A DNA stretch of 64,000 bases from Planctomycetota bacterium (lineage in GTDB: Bacteria; Planctomycetota; Phycisphaerae; Sedimentisphaerales; Anaerobacaceae): assembly GCA_019456195.1 (NCBI GenBank), contig VRUK01000009.1:1-64000 (forward strand), given 5' to 3'. The translations under genes were made by a program, and so were the position numbers. This document shows positions 62,101-64,000 of this stretch, piece by piece (the stretch's first letter is position 1; every line of letters begins with the position of its first letter). The notes under the pieces are model-generated. The model was given only the letters and a program-made list of their open reading frames with translations, was not told where the DNA came from and searched no databases.

Positions 62101-64000
62101 AGATGCTGTTCCGTACAATCAAAGAGGAGTTGCTTATTTGGATAATTGTCCCGTCGGTGCCGGCCCAGGTCACATCGTCGATAAGGAGCCTGGAATTGTT
62201 CAAACGAATTGATTCGCCGCCACGCAAGGAATATTCCATATCCACATAAGCAAGATAATTATCTTCGGCACTATTGAAATGCAAACCATCCCAGGTCGAG
62301 GACGAATATGGAAGGCGAGTCAATTGTATTCGATCATATTCCGTCCCCTCTGCCGCCAGCCGTCCATTTATTGTTAAACGCGTACCCTCATCAAAAAACA
62401 CCGTAGTACCCGGCTCTATCACGACAGTGACACCGGCGGGCACCGTTACGTCGCTCGTTACAAACCACGGGCCGGAAGCGGCGTCCAGAGTCGTATCAGA
62501 ACTGAGTACACCGGAAATTTCCGCAACGTCACCATCATCGTACCAGATATCGACATATCCATCCTGGAGTTTGTTGCCCATGCCCTCGGGCCCATCGAAC
62601 GCTTCGACAACAATACGATTGATACCCGGCCGCAATTGTCCTGTTCCCTGAGAAGGCATGATACCCTCAAGCTCAAGGTCGAAGCTGATGTCAGCACTCG
62701 TCGGGGAATACTGATGTATCTCAACCGCTAAAATGTTGTTTCCATTGGATAGAAGGCTCGCATCGACTGAGAATTCAGTGAACGTGAACTCAGCAATACC
62801 GCTCATATTGCTGTTGGCTCGAGTGAGGTAGTCAATATTTCTACTGGTCATATTACTGCGAACGACTTCTACGCCATTAAGATAAACTACTGCCCCATCA
62901 TCACGGAGCAACCGCAAATATATTCTCGAATATTGAGAAGCGTCGCTAACATTGAACGCATGCCTGAAATATGTCGTGATAAAGCGGTCTCCATCTGGTC
63001 CGCTATTGACGACCGTTCCTTCCGGGCGGCCCTGATAGGCATCACCATAACCCAATTCGGCCAGCCCCCGACGCCAATTTAAATCATTATAATTAGGATG
63101 AGCAAACCAATTAGAGCCTTCTGATGCTGTGCCCTGGTTGGAGCCATTATCAAGATATTTCCAAACCGACCGGGTGCTGATGAGTGTTTCAGTGACACCT
63201 CCGGCGCCACCGAAATCCCACATCCCTTCGACCGGAGTCCAGTCAGCCAACTGGCCGTTAACCAGCACAGAACGGGTTTCGACCGGATCGGCTGCCCCAT
63301 ACAGCGTGAAGCTGTCCTCGATGCTTCGGTAGTATTTATTTAACGGGTGCAAGTCGCTGTCGATCGTTAATTCAGAAGGGATAAGCGAAAGGACGTGCTG
63401 ATTACGTACCGCTGCGAAATTTTTCATTTGCTCGATAGTATTTGTTGGAACAAAATCACCGAGGAGATTATCGAGGAACGGCCCAAGTTGCTCGGCAGAA
63501 AACGTCGTCTCAATAAGGTCCCTCAAATGAAAATAGTAACGAGGAAGAAATTCAGGATGCGTTAGAAAACGATTCACGGTAGGAAGTGCTATCGCTCGGA
63601 AAATACTGTTCGTTGCGCTGCCGCTCCTGCCGAAGATAGTGTCCAAATCGTGCTGAATAAGAACAAATCGAGGGTCCTCAACACCACGATAGAGATAGTA
63701 GTCATCACCGTATCCGTTGCTGATAGACGTTTCGCTGTTATCCAGCAGAGCATTGATTGCAAAGAAACGTAGCCATTGATCCACATTGACAACGCGGTTG
63801 ACCTCTTCAACATAAATATCATCCCCCGTGGTATCGGACATAACAAAGCTAAGATCGATGATGTCTGACCAGTCATCCGCCGCAGTGTTGGTACTCTTGA
63901 AGTAGCTGTTGCGATAAGAATCAGGATTCTGACCTCGGTAGCCGAAATCGGCAGGGCCTAAATCACGCATACCCTTATAAGCGTTACCTGCACTATTGTT
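59186..64000 (-). CDS. Giant secreted protein: CotH, beta-helix, lamin-tail domains (N-terminus off window)
   Basis: The frame is open to the window edge, so at least 1,604 residues with the start missing. In order (counting from Met at 63970): CotH-kinase-like region 1-205 (DFGYRGQNPDSYRNSYF, FVLIQHDLDTIFGRSG); a galactose-binding-like beta-sandwich about 265-435 (LLRDDGAVVYLNGVEVVRSN); right-handed beta-helix about 505-825 (VTVPAGVTVVIEPGTTVFFD, many N-x-x-F repeats); an Fn3-like segment about 870-955; lamin-tail domains from about 962 (LVINEVLAIN), 1110 (LKINEWLANG) and 1445 (LRITELMYHA); a second sandwich 1273-1425 (YDDGFIAYLNGVELARRNFT). No C-terminal anchor, dockerin or PEP-CTERM is seen. 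It probably acts outside the cell in polymer binding or the cell surface. Confidence 0.85.
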   Translation of the reverse strand, partial: NNSAGNAYKGMRDLGPADFGYRGQNPDSYRNSYFKSTNTAADDWSDIIDLSFVMSDTTGDDIYVEEVNRVVNVDQWLRFFAINALLDNSETSISNGYGDDYYLYRGVEDPRFVLIQHDLDTIFGRSGSATNSIFRAIALPTVNRFLTHPEFLPRYYFHLRDLIETTFSAEQLGPFLDNLLGDFVPTNTIEQMKNFAAVRNQHVLSLIPSELTIDSDLHPLNKYYRSIEDSFTLYGAADPVETRSVLVNGQLADWTPVEGMWDFGGAGGVTETLISTRSVWKYLDNGSNQGTASEGSNWFAHPNYNDLNWRRGLAELGYGDAYQGRPEGTVVNSGPDGDRFITTYFRHAFNVSDASQYSRIYLRLLRDDGAVVYLNGVEVVRSNMTSRNIDYLTRANSNMSGIAEFTFTEFSVDASLLSNGNNILAVEIHQYSPTSADISFDLELEGIMPSQGTGQLRPGINRIVVEAFDGPEGMGNKLQDGYVDIWYDDGDVAEISGVLSSDTTLDAASGPWFVTSDVTVPAGVTVVIEPGTTVFFDEGTRLTINGRLAAEGTEYDRIQLTRLPYSSSTWDGLHFNSAEDNYLAYVDMEYSLRGGESIRLNNSRLLIDDVTWAGTDGTIIQISNSSLIVRNSIFPDTTVQTVSGHRTLSSDPYLIFENNIFGICNGNKQDVVDFSTSGSGTIPQFIDNIFLGGGDDGLDLDGTNAYIEGNVFMNFHRNFSPEEGESYAITTGYDGVHSSNHVIVRNLFINCDNAVLVKDRSWISFENNTVVGCTGSGINFDEPQEAGIDPGEGGRLTGNIFWNTPSPLGYYYVNDTQWPATDIAVNYSIIPAEWHDLGIGNIDADPVFVELETDFHLKAVSAALGTGPLGIDMGAYVPSGAAIFGEPDGVTYQTIATLLVGGPGITHYKYSINNPLAPWSEERPVDLPIKLTNLINGQSYVVFVTGKNAAGHWQSEDEPAISRAWTVDTSYSRLVINEVLAINSSTFEHKGTFPDLIELNYDGPASLNLSGMSITDNPDEPTRFVFGGGTMIEPGEYLILYADSETTASGIHLGFALNGDGESLYLYDQSGELLDSVEFGLQLPDISIGRIGYDGRWQLTVPTNGHANIAQSVGDPKTLKINEWLANGEVLFNDDFIELFNPYALPVSLSSMYLSDNPETQPDKYQLGPLSFIAGQGFAVFRADSKNQPGHVNFRLSADMEVIGLFDSELKEIDRVIYGPQTTNISQGRMPDGTDNLEYFELPSPGVANRSDVLSDFIVTALFSEDADKYVMVPTGEIGQEWKTEIGFDDSTWIFSSGRTGGIGYERSSGYENLIDLDVGVQMYQLNTSCYVRIPFRVDVDLDSIAELILKVRYDDGFIAYLNGVELARRNFTGTPAWNSNASSSHSDSEAKVFENIDISEFISHLKPGDNILAIQGMNRSLTSSDMLISAELDATIAMSDDDYPFADVTELLYGLRITELMYHASIGDNFDYIELQNIGQKTLNLNGVHFSKGIDFTFPEMVLEAGQYVVVAADLAAFQAAYGKNINIAGQYSDSLSNGGEEIVLSIPRPLEAAILRFDYSDTWYTTTDGGGDSLVIKDAFAPPASWNKEENWQSATPTPGRP

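Noticed and set aside
1..64000. CRISPR array, transposase, integrase, phage genes, rRNA or tRNA
   Set aside because: No regularly spaced repeat array, no DDE/recombinase frame and no tRNA-like cloverleaf was seen on either strand.

Overview
The window reads as a chromosomal segment of a strictly anaerobic, Gram-negative-type bacterium. Lineage markers point to an anaerobic member of the Planctomycetota (Phycisphaerae / Sedimentisphaerales-like): a very large CotH / lamin-tail / beta-helix secreted protein, a relic with the YYWRIDE signature seen in large planctomycete surface proteins, a type II secretion-like pseudopilin operon with unusually long pseudopilins, and an AATTGGGTTTG-rich intergenic repeat. 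The lineage is an inference; no rRNA or tRNA gene was found in the window.

Region 1 (about 0.1-5.5 kb) is a molybdate/tungstate operon: a Cys-rich 66-residue protein, a ModE-type DNA-binding domain, WtpA-WtpB-WtpC importer, a MobB-MobA fusion and a DUF3786 protein. A canonical promoter followed by an inverted repeat precedes it and looks like a ModE-style control region. Region 2 (5.5-19.8 kb) is a compact Wood-Ljungdahl (reductive acetyl-CoA) cluster, all on the + strand: CooC-type ATPase, CO dehydrogenase, acetyl-CoA synthase, corrinoid protein large subunit, ASKHA/2Fe-2S corrinoid activator, a second CooC-type ATPase, corrinoid protein small subunit, methyltransferase, formate-THF ligase and FolD. 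Formate dehydrogenase and methylene-THF reductase are not in the window; the Mo/W genes could supply a cofactor for the former.

Region 3 (19.8-24 kb) is an AT-rich, repeat-bearing interruption with two unfamiliar minus-strand membrane proteins, one carrying a ClpP/COG3904-like serine protease domain. Region 4 (24-32 kb) is an acetate module: outer-membrane beta-barrel protein, AMP-forming acetyl-CoA synthetase, OFA-type MFS transporter, a two-subunit sodium/solute symporter (DUF4212 + SSS) and an AcuC-type deacetylase, the family that reactivates acetylated acetyl-CoA synthetase. Next to region 2 this suggests acetate uptake and activation feeding, or fed by, the CODH/ACS system; the direction of flux cannot be read from DNA.

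Region 5 (32-35.8 kb) has a coiled-coil lipoprotein, an MTA/purine nucleoside phosphorylase, a clostripain-family peptidase, then a decaying stretch with a frameshifted TIGR04076-type gene and a surface-protein relic. Region 6 (35.8-46.6 kb) is a type II secretion / type IV pilus-like operon: GspE, GspF, six pseudopilin-type proteins and a GspK-like protein with what looks like an inserted lamin-tail domain. Region 7 (46.6-59.1 kb), mostly minus strand, is housekeeping: inositol monophosphatase, DUF2752, PilT, PilB, CinA, an SDR, a zinc alcohol/polyol dehydrogenase, glutamine cyclotransferase, a divergent YchF-like GTPase, fumarase beta subunit, precorrin-2 dehydrogenase, ribosomal protein L21 and a D-amino-acid aminotransferase. 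The window ends inside the giant CotH/LTD protein (minus strand, N-terminus off the edge).
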